Positions 44,009-52,732 are shown, counted from the first letter of the stretch. The stretch is DNA of 64,000 bases from Veillonella sp. T11011-6 (GCF_002959755.1 NZ_PPCW01000001.1:310001-374000); one strand, 5' to 3'. Numbers and translations: made by a program. Notes: generated by a model not told the origin, from the letters alone.

Positions 44009-45019
44009 TTATCTAAATCGTTTTTCAAAGATTGTTGAAATAGGATTATCTACAAACTTATTGGCTTCATTAATGTAGCGACGAACCATATTAACACTAT
44101 GATGACGTGTTTGTCTCATAATATTACGTTCTTCCACACCATAAGCTGCTGCAGTTGTGGCAAATCCATGACGTAAACTGTGGGCACCATACATAGATGG
44201 ATCAAGACCAATGAGAGAAACATATTTCTTTACAATTTCTGCAATCATTTTATCGGATATAGCTGTTTTACGAAGTGACATATTTTTAGTAAAACCTCTA
44301 AATACAGGACCTTCCGTAATACCAGAGGCACGTAACCATTGCTGTAAGGCACGTACTGCGTCAAGTGGAGAACCAGATAGGTGCGGAATCGCTACAACAG
44401 CACCTTGACCTTCTTGGTCAGCTTTTGATGATGGTACAAAGATTTCAACACCTTGTGGAGAAAACTGAAGATGTTCTACTGTAATGGCCGCAATTTCACT
44501 ACGACGAAAAGCCCCCATAAATCCAATTAAAAGTATGGCTTTATCACGCAATAATTGCAACTCAGACACATCTAGTTTATCCATACACTCCAGAATATCT
44601 TCAATATCTTCTAATAGAACTGGTGTTTTACCTTGTTGGAACGTACCTTTTAAACGTCTAATCCCTCGTAACGCTTGTTTTACTATAGGTGCCATACAAG
44701 GATTCTCCCTATGACCAGAAGCATTATAATTCTCCGATATGGCGCTAATGCGACGAGATATTGTATTAGCCTTAGCATAATCAGCTAGATCATTTATATA
44801 GTTCACAATTGTTTCTGGTGTGGCTGGAAAATAAGATACCTTTTGATAGGTACACCAATCAACGAAATCATCCCAATCCGATTCGTACGCATCAACAGTA
44901 TTCTCAGCCTTAGATAACAATATGCTTTGTTTTGCTTTCATAGACAACTTAGTGCTATTCATAAGCGCATCATTATTGCGCAAATAGAAATGTTTCTGTT
45001 GCTCTTTAGACTTTGACAT
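44009..45019 (-). CDS. Tyrosine recombinase/integrase
   Basis: 336 residues. Seen: N-terminal SAM-like core-binding domain about 30-125, catalytic domain with R172 in GAFRRSEIAAI, a candidate Lys at 199, H280-S-L-R283, H307 in RHHSVN, and nucleophile Tyr315 in RRYI, so the active site looks complete. AAGGGTG precedes the start. No excisionase, tRNA gene, phage genes or direct repeats were seen nearby, so this is a lone recombinase: either domesticated (XerC/D-like dimer resolution) or the remnant of an element. Confidence 0.9.
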   Translation of the reverse strand: MSKSKEQQKHFYLRNNDALMNSTKLSMKAKQSILLSKAENTVDAYESDWDDFVDWCTYQKVSYFPATPETIVNYINDLADYAKANTISRRISAISENYNASGHRENPCMAPIVKQALRGIRRLKGTFQQGKTPVLLEDIEDILECMDKLDVSELQLLRDKAILLIGFMGAFRRSEIAAITVEHLQFSPQGVEIFVPSSKADQEGQGAVVAIPHLSGSPLDAVRALQQWLRASGITEGPVFRGFTKNMSLRKTAISDKMIAEIVKKYVSLIGLDPSMYGAHSLRHGFATTAAAYGVEERNIMRQTRHHSVNMVRRYINEANKFVDNPISTIFEKRFR

Positions 45020-45076
45020 AGTTCACCCTTACCCTAAAATTATCAATATAATTGTACCATAGATTGGACGGTAATA

Positions 45077-45085
45077 TGCTATAAT
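45077..45085 (+). promoter_or_regulatory. Extended -10 promoter of the VanW-family gene
   Basis: TGCTATAAT, an extended -10 element, about 40 bases before the start at 45125; no good -35 at normal spacing, which is usual for extended -10 promoters. Confidence 0.6.
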
Positions 45086-45124
45086 TAGAGAATATGATAA
45101 CTAATTCGGGAGAGTTTATAAATA

Positions 45125-46474
45125 ATGACAAAGAAATATATTTTAGTAGGAACAATGCTTGTTCTCTTAGGGACGAGCGGCTGTTCATACATTCCAACAG
45201 AAAATATTTCTTATGGTGTATATTACAATGATACAGATCTATCTAATACACCTAAGAATGAATTACAAGCTCGCTTACAAGATTTAAATAGTAAAATTCC
45301 ACAAACCATATCTATTGATATGGGCAATAATAAAAAACAACAAGCTTCCTATCATGATTTAGGGATTCAAATCGATACTGATGCAATGGTAAAAGCTATT
45401 TCTACCTATGGCTATGAAGAGGATTTGTGGACACTGCTTTCACATAGATTCCATGCATTCTATTATGGACAACACTTTACACCACAATATAAGCTTGATG
45501 AAGTTAAGGGTAAAACATATCTAACAGAGTTGGCAAAAACAATTGATACCCCTGGTCATGATGCATATTTAAGTCTTGAGAATGGACAAGTGGTATTCCA
45601 TCCTGCAAAGGAAGGTAAGCGTATCGATATTGATGCTACCCTTAAGAAATTAAAAGATGATTTACAGGCCGGTGATAGTATTAATTCCTTGTCTATGGTA
45701 TTTACTACACAGAATACTGTAAAAGTAAGTGATGCCGATTTAAAACCATTGAATACGGTATTAGCGTCTTACACTACAGAGTATGATCCTAGTAATGAAA
45801 GTAGAACCCATAATATCCAATTAGCATCTGATAAAATAAACGGTACCCTAATTAAACCGGGCGCACAGTTCTCCTTTAACGATGTTGTCGGTGAACGTAC
45901 TGCAGAGGCCGGCTATGATGATGCACCTGTTATGATTGATGGTAAATTGGTTCCAGGTATTGGTGGTGGCATTTGCCAAGTAAGTTCAACTATATTTAAT
46001 ACAGCGTTATTATCCGGTATGAATATTATCGAGCGTACACCACACTTTGAGCCAGTAGGATATATTCAAGCTGGTCGGGATGCTACAGTAGCTTGGGGCT
46101 ATTTAGACTTTAAGTTTAGAAATCCTTACCAACAATCCATTTATATCCTTAGTGTTATGAATAATGGAACGTTAACGATCTACATTATAGGTACAGCTCA
46201 AGATAAGCCTAAAAATGTTTCTATTTCTGTAGGTGATTATGGCGAAATTCCTAATAAGACTATCACTAGGGTAGATCCAGCATTAAAAGAAAAAGAAGTG
46301 CAGGAGGGGCATGTAGGTTTAACAATGAATACGTATAGAACCATTACCTATGGTAATTGGGTTACACAAACAGATTCCTTTGAGTCTGTATATGATCCAG
46401 TAGATACGATTATTACAATGCCTGCAGCAGCGCCACCAAATCCACCTAACAAAACGGATAAAAAGAAATCATAA
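45125..46474 (+). CDS. VanW family exported protein
   Basis: 449 residues. Seen: N-terminal hydrophobic export signal (ILVGTMLVLLGTSGC; Cys20 follows TSG, which is an imperfect lipobox), a peptidoglycan-binding-like region about 30-215 of the YoaR type, and the VanW domain about 245-345 with FSFNDVVGERT, GGGICQVSSTIFNTAL and HFEPVGY motifs. VanW occurs in some vancomycin clusters but its activity is unknown; no other van genes are here, so no resistance is implied. GGGAG lies before the ATG; extended -10 upstream. Confidence 0.9.
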   Translation: MTKKYILVGTMLVLLGTSGCSYIPTENISYGVYYNDTDLSNTPKNELQARLQDLNSKIPQTISIDMGNNKKQQASYHDLGIQIDTDAMVKAISTYGYEEDLWTLLSHRFHAFYYGQHFTPQYKLDEVKGKTYLTELAKTIDTPGHDAYLSLENGQVVFHPAKEGKRIDIDATLKKLKDDLQAGDSINSLSMVFTTQNTVKVSDADLKPLNTVLASYTTEYDPSNESRTHNIQLASDKINGTLIKPGAQFSFNDVVGERTAEAGYDDAPVMIDGKLVPGIGGGICQVSSTIFNTALLSGMNIIERTPHFEPVGYIQAGRDATVAWGYLDFKFRNPYQQSIYILSVMNNGTLTIYIIGTAQDKPKNVSISVGDYGEIPNKTITRVDPALKEKEVQEGHVGLTMNTYRTITYGNWVTQTDSFESVYDPVDTIITMPAAAPPNPPNKTDKKKS

Positions 46475-46492
46475 TTAAAGATTTTATTAAAT

Positions 46493-46542
46493 ATAGCCTA
46501 AACTATTGACCATATGAAACAAATAGTTTAGGCTATTATTTG
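46493..46542 (+). terminator. Terminator after the VanW-family gene
   Basis: Perfect 15-bp stem ATAGCCTAAACTATT (46493-46507) / AATAGTTTAGGCTAT (46522-46536), followed by TATTTG. T run is modest, stem is strong. Confidence 0.8.
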
Positions 46543-46664
46543 AACTATAATTGAGAAATCATTTGATACATAATCCAGTATGTTAGAATAAATTACTCAA
46601 TAACAGAGAACATTATCAATTCATTCTCAACGATTATCATTTAATAAAAATAGAAGAGGACACT

Positions 46665-47282
46665 ATGGACACAATCTTACAATTTGATCACTCTTTAATC
46701 TTCTATGTACATGATCACCTTGTATATAGTTTTTTAACGCCTATTATGGCATTTATTTCAAAAATTACTGGCAGCGGTGCCTTATGGATTGTAATTGCCT
46801 TGTTATTAATGTTACAGAAAAAATATCGTGTATTAGGCGTAGCTATAATTATTGCCTTAGGATTTGTATTTATCATCGGTGACCAAGGTTTAAAACCACA
46901 TGTAGCTAGATTAAGGCCATTTGTAGATTTTCCTAATATAACAGTACCATTAGAATCTGCATTACCTAAAGCAAATAGTTATTCATTCCCGTCAGGCCAT
47001 AGTTTTGGTTCATTTGCATCAGCCATGACCATTTACCTAGGCTTGAGCCAAATAGCGCCTCAGAAGCGATATTTGGGAATTATAGCATTACTTGGGTCAT
47101 TAGTAGTAGCATTTTCTAGAGTATATCTATTTGTACATTATCCAACAGATGTATTAACAGGTTTAGTATTGGGAATTATCGTAGGGTTCATTGCTTGGAA
47201 GTTAGCAAGAGTTGGTTGGAACTGGTGGACTAACCGTAATAAAGATGTAGAATACGAACCATATACATTTAAACGTAAATAA
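46665..47282 (+). CDS. PAP2 family membrane phosphatase
   Basis: 205 residues, about five membrane helices. Seen: the three-part phosphatase signature: K-x6-RP in LKPHVARLRPF near 88, PSGHSFGS near 108-115, and SRVYLFVHYPTDVLTG near 146-161. Likely dephosphorylates undecaprenyl pyrophosphate or phosphatidyl phosphates at the outer face of the membrane; which one is not decidable. AGAGGA precedes the ATG. Terminator at 47317-47342. Confidence 0.93.
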   Translation: MDTILQFDHSLIFYVHDHLVYSFLTPIMAFISKITGSGALWIVIALLLMLQKKYRVLGVAIIIALGFVFIIGDQGLKPHVARLRPFVDFPNITVPLESALPKANSYSFPSGHSFGSFASAMTIYLGLSQIAPQKRYLGIIALLGSLVVAFSRVYLFVHYPTDVLTGLVLGIIVGFIAWKLARVGWNWWTNRNKDVEYEPYTFKRK

Positions 47283-47316
47283 GCTTAAAAAACTAAAAAA
47301 TCATATAACATAAGGG

Positions 47317-47342
47317 ATTGGGCCAATTAGGCCCAATTTTCT
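47317..47342 (+). terminator. Terminator after the PAP2 gene
   Basis: Stem ATTGGGCC (47317-47324) / GGCCCAAT (47330-47337), loop AATTA, then TTTCTT. Confidence 0.82.
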
Positions 47343-47349
47343 TAATATA

Positions 47350-47427
47350 ATTACTTCCGATAATATATCGTTATCAGAAGTAATTTAAAAACAAATAAAA
47401 AACTAGCCTATATATATAAGCTAGTTT
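47350..47427. repeat. Two further inverted repeats in tandem
   Basis: Arms 47350-47357/47377-47384 (8 bp, plus 5 more beyond a mismatch) and 47400-47407/47420-47427 (8 bp). Neither is followed by a long T run. They may be structural RNA, operators or remnants of an element edge. Confidence 0.5.
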
Positions 47428-47891
47428 AAATACATTTCAACCCATATAAGCCTTTAAATTACTCAATCAACAGATCCTATCGTTTCATATTATGTAATCC
47501 AGTCTATTACACAATATTTAACTCAATTTATCTAACCTTATAATTCTAATTTAATTTATGTAACCTAGTTAATCTCACTATATAAAACTTAATATATGTA
47601 AATATTTAAATTATGTTTTCTAAGCTTATTAATCATTAACCTAAGGTGTATATACATATAAGCTCTTAAATAATGTTTAGTATCTAATACAACTATCTTT
47701 TTATATAACATCATTTAGCTATATATATTTATATAAGTCTTACATAACCTTAATATATACCAAACTAACTAGATGCTTATGATTCCTTATTTTATGTAGG
47801 TTTATGGTAACTATAATTTTATTATTATAGATGTATGTGTAGAATTATTATTATTTAATTTTAAATACATATTGAAATTTTTGATATAAGG

Positions 47892-47920
47892 TTGTAAAAT
47901 AAGCATATAAGTTATGTAAT
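47892..47920 (+). promoter_or_regulatory. Possible promoter of the 49-residue gene
   Basis: TTGTAA (47892-47897), 17-base spacer, TGTAAT (47915-47920), about 25 bases before the CACGGAGG ribosome binding site. In so AT-rich a region this match is only suggestive. Confidence 0.4.
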
Positions 47921-47951
47921 TTACTCATATTAACTCTCACGGAGGTATTAT

Positions 47952-48101
47952 ATGTGCTGGTGTGACATCGTAAGTAAAGCCAAAATTGGCAGTTTAAAAC
48001 ATTTAGGTAATGGTATGGAAGGTTCCTTAAGATTCTTAGCTGAAATTATTGTAGGTCTTAGTATCCTTCGTGTATTCGTTAACTGGATTTTCGGAGTTTA
48101 G
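47952..48101 (+). CDS. Small membrane-type protein, 49 residues, unknown
   Basis: Not recognised. Seen: ATG 47952 seven bases after a strong GGAGG site, TAG at 48099-48101, and a clear terminator 25 bases further, so this is a complete transcription unit. The protein begins MCWCDIV (Cys at 2 and 4), has a basic stretch SKAKIGSLKHLG, and a hydrophobic segment about 28-47 (FLAEIIVGLSILRVFVNWIF), compatible with one membrane helix or an amphipathic peptide. Base composition is richer in GC than the surrounding 600 bases, as expected of a coding region. Could be a small membrane regulator, peptide toxin or bacteriocin-like peptide; nothing decides. Confidence 0.7.
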   Translation: MCWCDIVSKAKIGSLKHLGNGMEGSLRFLAEIIVGLSILRVFVNWIFGV

Positions 48102-48125
48102 ACCTTACAATTAAATATAATATAT

Positions 48126-48157
48126 AAAAGACGCTTAGTATGCTAAGCGTCTTTTTT
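48126..48157 (+). terminator. Bidirectional terminator after the small gene
   Basis: Stem AAAAGACGCTTAG (48126-48138) / CTAAGCGTCTTTT (48143-48155), loop TATG, extra T after. Also positioned to end the minus-strand DUF4241 gene (stop at 48210). Confidence 0.9.
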
Positions 48158-48209
48158 GTATATATTAAGTTTATTAGGTTTATATCTTTACATACTACAC
48201 TAGATCATA

Positions 48210-48953
48210 TTATTGATATGCTTCGCTGCAATCGATATACTCCATAATCAATTGGCAAATTTGACCATCTTTATCAAAGGCCCAGTATACAGGATATAAA
48301 CCATCACCAAAGCCGGATTGAATCATAGGTACTGTAAGTTCAGTATCAGGAATTGTAAAGTTAATCCAATCCCCTTTAGACCGTTGGAATTGTGGATATG
48401 CCAATGCATTTAACTGGAACAAATCACTGTAGTAATCATCATAGATATTTTTATCAGGATAGTTTGTATGCCATTGATCATAGAACTTTCTATAGGTTTC
48501 GATAGTTTCTGCATCAACCACAGTAGCCAGTCCAGAATCTACAGGGAACCCGATGTAGCTTTCACCATCATCAAGATCTGTTAAGTCTTCCGTACCTTTT
48601 AAAGCCAATTCATAGTTCACAGGCTCATTGCCACTAAAAACAACACGACTTGCCACATAGCGATACTCATTTGGTTCCATTTCAATAATTTTTGTTTCTA
48701 ATAAATACGTACCTGGTTCTATCGTTCTAATATACGTATCTGGTTTATTAGGTAATGTTACCAAAGGATCACAGCACGTAATATGGCCTGTTGGGAATGT
48801 TACAGTCCACATAGGCAATGTATGTAAGGGAAATCCTTTTAGCTCTTTACGGTTGAATAAATCATGATATGGTACGGTAGGTTTTAATTTACCTTCAGAA
48901 CCTAAACGATTAAACGTTTGAATCCATTCACTTGTCAATTTAGATTGTTCCAT
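48210..48953 (-). CDS. DUF4241 domain protein
   Basis: 247 residues from ATG 48953 (GAGGAG upstream); a start at 48992 overlaps the previous gene needlessly. Seen: GHITCCDPLVTL, PGTYLLETKIIE, VASRVVFSG, GFPVDSGLATVVDAET and the C-terminal SGFGDGLYPVYWAFDKDGQI, which fit DUF4241. Function unknown; some members occur beside toxin-immunity genes, which is not evident here. Starts one base beyond the stop of the HAD gene upstream, so the two are coupled. Confidence 0.82.
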   Translation of the reverse strand: MEQSKLTSEWIQTFNRLGSEGKLKPTVPYHDLFNRKELKGFPLHTLPMWTVTFPTGHITCCDPLVTLPNKPDTYIRTIEPGTYLLETKIIEMEPNEYRYVASRVVFSGNEPVNYELALKGTEDLTDLDDGESYIGFPVDSGLATVVDAETIETYRKFYDQWHTNYPDKNIYDDYYSDLFQLNALAYPQFQRSKGDWINFTIPDTELTVPMIQSGFGDGLYPVYWAFDKDGQICQLIMEYIDCSEAYQ

Positions 48954-48954
48954 A

Positions 48955-49866
48955 TTACTCCTCTGCTTCGTGTTTACAATGAATATACTCACCCTCTAAC
49001 ACTTCATATGCTGCTGTTTTACGTATAATTTGTTTAACTAATGTATCTAACTGGGAACCATTTGTATAGTCTGCAGGTGCATAATAGCGTATACGGTGAT
49101 GACGCATCATCTTATACACCTTATCTTTATCCTTTTTAATAGGATCATACACACCTATGGAATGGCCTCCATTTGCGTTAACAAGGCTCATGCAAGGAAT
49201 ATCTGTATCACTATCCCCAATATAAATCATATTGCGGAATGGGACACGTTGGTCCTCAGGCTTAATATAATCGTTAACGCCTGTATCATTAATATCTAGA
49301 ATCCCCTTTTGAATACGGAACAAAAACTGAGTTTTATTCGTATAGTTAATTGCTTGCGCAGGCCACACAGCTACGCCCTTATCATCAAACATGAATGCGC
49401 TGGCATAGATTTTTGTGAAAGCTCCCTCTTTCGCCATTTCAGTGCCTTCTATCATCTCTTTCAATCCAGAAGAGATAATATAATGCTCAATGCGTACCCC
49501 ATGTTCTAATCCATATTCTCGAATACGTTCAAACCAAGTGCGAACACCGTCATACAATTCTACTTGATTCCCATATTCCATGAGCTTTTCTTTAGTTACA
49601 TAAAAGCGACCTACTGCTTCTTGAATCATCTTGTACATATAGGCTAAGTTATTATCCATATCATTTTTCTTAGCCAATTGATTAGATTCTTGCCAGAACT
49701 GCTTGATTTGCTCCTCATCATAGCCAACAGATTGAATAAAGCCTTGTGCCTGCATATCATCAGGGGTTAAAGTCTTATCAAAATCATAGCACATGGCAAG
49801 AACTGGCATAGAATCTTCACGTGATACTAAGGATGAATCTTTAGTATCACTTTTGTATGTTATCAT
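48955..49866 (-). CDS. HAD superfamily hydrolase
   Basis: 303 residues from ATG 49866, after AGGAGG. Seen: nucleophile motif CYDFDKTLTPDD near 22-33, motif II in IISSGLKEMI, and motif III/IV YIGDSDTDIPCM; the cap region between is helical and about 75 residues long. Probable phosphatase; substrate unknown. Cotranscribed with the DUF4241 gene. Confidence 0.88.
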   Translation of the reverse strand: MITYKSDTKDSSLVSREDSMPVLAMCYDFDKTLTPDDMQAQGFIQSVGYDEEQIKQFWQESNQLAKKNDMDNNLAYMYKMIQEAVGRFYVTKEKLMEYGNQVELYDGVRTWFERIREYGLEHGVRIEHYIISSGLKEMIEGTEMAKEGAFTKIYASAFMFDDKGVAVWPAQAINYTNKTQFLFRIQKGILDINDTGVNDYIKPEDQRVPFRNMIYIGDSDTDIPCMSLVNANGGHSIGVYDPIKKDKDKVYKMMRHHRIRYYAPADYTNGSQLDTLVKQIIRKTAAYEVLEGEYIHCKHEAEE

Positions 49867-50017
49867 ACGACACCTCCTTGTGATAATAAAACAACTAAAC
49901 AATTAATAAGTCTATTCACTCTCTTATATTCCTGAGGTGTCCCTTTGACAACCCCCTTTGTTATCTATTTTACACGATACGTCAACGAAACAGCGTTATA
50001 TAGCATCGTAATTCCAT

Positions 50018-50956
50018 CTAAAATAGAGTTTCTTGCCTGTAATTTGTATCAACAATCCAGCTTTTTTCCATGCTTTCTTTAATAATTGCTGTTTTTGAAA
50101 GCTGGTCAATAAGTAAACTAGAATTTGGATCATGTAACAAACGATTATGCCGGACCGCCGCCTGATTTGTATTAGCATAACAATAGCGACAGAAATGACT
50201 ACAACTATCATAGGCACCTATATCACCATGTAAATAACAATTACATTCTGGTCTCGCTGGTGTCCGTTTAGGTGCTTTTAACGTAACATTCCAAGCCCGT
50301 TCATAACAATCTAAGGTCAAACAACCTTCCGTATTAGCCCCTAATTCTTTAAATGCGTCCCCTTCTCCACAGGTTTTAAGGTCCATATTGCAAGAATGAG
50401 CAATAGAAACAAGCTCCTTAATAATGTTATGTTGTACATCAACACTTGGTCTAAAACCTTCAGGGAAGTTCTGAGCCACCTTATCAAATATATCTAAGAA
50501 ACTTACAACTACCGTATCCGTATATCCTTCTAGCGCCTTAGCCATGTTATAAAAGCTTTCAAAATGGAAATCTATTGTGTAGATATGGGTTAAAATAATA
50601 GGATCATAACGCCACACCATGGATTGAGGATTCAGTCTTGTTGATATTTGTTTAAATCCGTCTATTACAGAATCTGCTTTTGGTACATAGGGCTCGATAT
50701 CTGGACCATAAGGGGTTATAGTCATGTGCCAAAACTGTCTATAATCATTTATTTCATGTAAGAGCGGAATAAATGGCAAAGGATTCTTTGTACAAAACGC
50801 AATACCATCTACTACTTCATGATTAATAGGATACCGTGTTATCTGCATTGGGTTATAGGGATTTCGTACATCTACAAATCCTTGATGAACACGATTAATC
50901 AACCATTGCCCATAAAAGGCAGGAATATCCGTACGTTGTCCCGTCTGCAAAATCAT
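50018..50956 (-). CDS. DUF1848 domain protein
   Basis: 312 residues. Seen: N-terminal LQTGQRTDIPAFYGQWLINR, VDGIAFCTKNPLPFIPLL, ITPYGPDIEP, VWRYDPIILT, and a cysteine-rich C-terminal region with CLTLDCYERAW, CNCYLHGDIGAYDSCSHFCRYCYAN, typical of DUF1848. The CxxxCxxC arrangement resembles a metal or iron-sulfur cluster site of the radical-SAM-like type (inference); the function is unknown. AGGGCAGGA lies before the start. Separated by about 150 bases from both neighbours. Confidence 0.85.
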   Translation of the reverse strand: MILQTGQRTDIPAFYGQWLINRVHQGFVDVRNPYNPMQITRYPINHEVVDGIAFCTKNPLPFIPLLHEINDYRQFWHMTITPYGPDIEPYVPKADSVIDGFKQISTRLNPQSMVWRYDPIILTHIYTIDFHFESFYNMAKALEGYTDTVVVSFLDIFDKVAQNFPEGFRPSVDVQHNIIKELVSIAHSCNMDLKTCGEGDAFKELGANTEGCLTLDCYERAWNVTLKAPKRTPARPECNCYLHGDIGAYDSCSHFCRYCYANTNQAAVRHNRLLHDPNSSLLIDQLSKTAIIKESMEKSWIVDTNYRQETLF

Positions 50957-51103
50957 TGTCCTGCCCTTTCATAAAACAAAAATATAGATGTATTATATCA
51001 TATTCAATATTAATTATTTATGTAGTAAGTGTGATATTTATAGTATGGTACATTCTCATTTTATGGTACTATTAAGTGTATTAAAAATGAGGAGAACAAA
51101 AAG

Positions 51104-51853
51104 ATGAACGATATATTTGAAAAGAATCATCCTATGAAGGATGACAAAGAGTTTATTACCGCTTATTGGAGCGATCGAGCACGTGATTTTGGGTCATTGC
51201 GAGCTAAAGAATTAGAAAGCCCTAAACTTAAATTATGGAGAGATGAACTAACGAGTCATATCTTTGATTCTGATCGCTCTTTACGTATTTTAGACATTGG
51301 TTGTGGTGCAGGCTTCTTTAGTATTATCCTCTCTCAACTAGGACATACAGTACACGGCATCGATATTACGCCTAATATGATAGACGAAGCAAATCAACTG
51401 GCAGAATCCCTTGATTGTGATGCTACCTTCTCCGTCATGGATGCTGAAAATCTCAGCTTTGACTCCAATACCTTTGATATCGTTGTAGCCCGCAATGTAA
51501 CATGGAACTTACCACATCCAGATAAAGCCTATGCTGAATGGTTACGCATCATTCGTCCAGGCGGTTTAATCCTCAATTATGATGCGGAACATGCTCGCAA
51601 TCACCATGACTTACCACAATCTGTTCATCATGCCCATGAGCATGTAAGCAATGACTTAAAAGAGCGGTGCCATACGATTTATCATATGCTTGAAATTTCA
51701 TCCTTTACACGCCCTCAATGGGATAAAGAAGTGCTCACAAAATTAGGTGCTAGCTCCGTCACTATTGACTCCACAGTAGGTCCTCGTATTTACAACGAAG
51801 AAGATGAATTTTATATTCCTGTACCAATGTTCTTGGTGAAAGTAATAAAATAG
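51104..51853 (+). CDS. Class I SAM-dependent methyltransferase
   Basis: 249 residues. Seen: SAM motif I ILDIGCGAGFFSIIL near 62-76, acidic loop GIDITPNMIDEAN, motif DAENLSFDSNTFDIVVARNVTWNLPHPDKAY, and motif RIIRPGGLILNYD, of the Methyltransf_11 type (UbiE-like). Substrate not predictable. GAGGAG precedes the ATG. Convergent with a lipoprotein gene. Confidence 0.9.
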   Translation: MNDIFEKNHPMKDDKEFITAYWSDRARDFGSLRAKELESPKLKLWRDELTSHIFDSDRSLRILDIGCGAGFFSIILSQLGHTVHGIDITPNMIDEANQLAESLDCDATFSVMDAENLSFDSNTFDIVVARNVTWNLPHPDKAYAEWLRIIRPGGLILNYDAEHARNHHDLPQSVHHAHEHVSNDLKERCHTIYHMLEISSFTRPQWDKEVLTKLGASSVTIDSTVGPRIYNEEDEFYIPVPMFLVKVIK

Positions 51854-51878
51854 CATTCAAAGTAAAACATTACAAAAT

Positions 51879-51958
51879 AAACCCACTCCATGTGATATGT
51901 ACCCCTTTTATTAGGTATCTAATAAAGGAATATATCATACTATGAGTGGGTTTTATTT
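51879..51958. terminator. Long bidirectional hairpin between methyltransferase and lipoprotein genes
   Basis: Outer stem AAACCCACTC (51879-51888) / GAGTGGGTTT (51944-51953) with inner pairing around TGTGATAT/ATATCATA. T-rich after on the plus strand and A-rich before, so it can end both convergent transcripts. Confidence 0.75.
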
Positions 51959-51964
51959 TATTTA

Positions 51965-52627
51965 TTATTTCTTATTGTCTTTAATGATAGAGTCATCAAA
52001 GTTATAGGTTGTTATAAACTTTGTTTTAGGATTTGCTGCATTGCCAATCTCTTCTAAATATTTATTAGAAGCTACTTGAAGATCTTTCTTATACGCATCG
52101 GCTAATGTTTGTAAATTGTTCGTTTCGTTTACTCGTTTAAAGGTTTGATCCATAAATTTAATAGTATCTGTTTTTGAATCATAAATAAGAGCAGTATTTG
52201 GTATGCCAGTAATATCCATCTTAATTGTATTAGAATTTGAGCTATCTGCATTACCTACTATATCGTTAGCACTCATTACAAGTGTAAGTGCCGTAATATA
52301 ATTTAGACGAGTTTCCTTTATATCCCCTACCATTTGAGTAGATTCAATAACAGGTCTCTTTTCAGGCGTCGTATATTGATAGTTATAAGCTTTCATATCT
52401 GCTGTATAAATCGTCTTACTATCATTTCGAGCTGTAAGATTCATCGTAAAAATAGGCGTGTCAACAGCACTCACTACATTTTGAACGGTATAGCCTGAGT
52501 AAGCAATCCATTCCCCTTCAGGTCCTTTAGGCTGAGAAGACGCACTATTACTACTACAACCAGCTAATATCAACAAACTAACTAAGGCGATACAAAGTGA
52601 AAGGTATTGAAGTATTCTTTTTAGCAT
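51965..52627 (-). CDS. Lipoprotein of unknown function
   Basis: 220 residues from ATG 52627, seven bases after GAGGT; the ATG at 52642 has no site. Seen: signal peptide with lipobox LAGC (LLILAGCSSNSASS), so the mature protein begins at Cys 25 or so and is lipid-anchored; Ser-rich linker; then a beta-rich domain without recognised motifs. No family assigned. Convergent with the methyltransferase; downstream of mtaD-like gene's terminator. Confidence 0.8.
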   Translation of the reverse strand: MLKRILQYLSLCIALVSLLILAGCSSNSASSQPKGPEGEWIAYSGYTVQNVVSAVDTPIFTMNLTARNDSKTIYTADMKAYNYQYTTPEKRPVIESTQMVGDIKETRLNYITALTLVMSANDIVGNADSSNSNTIKMDITGIPNTALIYDSKTDTIKFMDQTFKRVNETNNLQTLADAYKKDLQVASNKYLEEIGNAANPKTKFITTYNFDDSIIKDNKK

Positions 52628-52692
52628 AGCAGTACCTCGCATACAAACTTATATTATATAAATACAAACCTAACTAGTACTAAACTAGACAA

Positions 52693-52726
52693 GAAAAAGC
52701 TAATCAATTACAGCTATAGTTTTTTT
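52693..52726 (-). terminator. Probable terminator after the mtaD-like gene
   Basis: A-run, AAAAAGCTA / TAGTTTTTTT-type inverted repeat with an inner AGCT/AGCT pair, six bases past the mtaD stop on the minus strand. Pairing is imperfect. Confidence 0.5.
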
Positions 52727-52732
52727 AATATA

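Larger units (their letters stand above)
47283..47951 (+). other. Very AT-rich intergenic stretch with three hairpins
   Basis: 669 bases without a supported gene. 47317-47342: terminator of the PAP2 gene. 47350-47384: inverted repeat ATTACTTC/GAAGTAAT extended by GATAA/TTATC across one mismatch. 47400-47427: AAACTAGC/GCTAGTTT with 12-base loop. 47430-47880: AT-rich, full of stops in all frames, with recurring TATGTAA and ATATAT-type words but no clear repeat unit. 47892-47920: possible promoter of the small gene at 47952. Confidence 0.6.

Noticed and set aside
44009-45019. Prophage or integrative element at the recombinase
   Set aside because: No phage, conjugation or excisionase genes, tRNA target or flanking direct repeat were seen.
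45125-46474. Vancomycin resistance locus from the VanW-family gene
   Set aside because: VanW-domain proteins are common without resistance, and no vanH, ligase or vanX-type gene is present.
47430-47880. Possible CRISPR-like or tandem repeat array
   Set aside because: Short AT words recur, but there is no constant repeat or spacer length.
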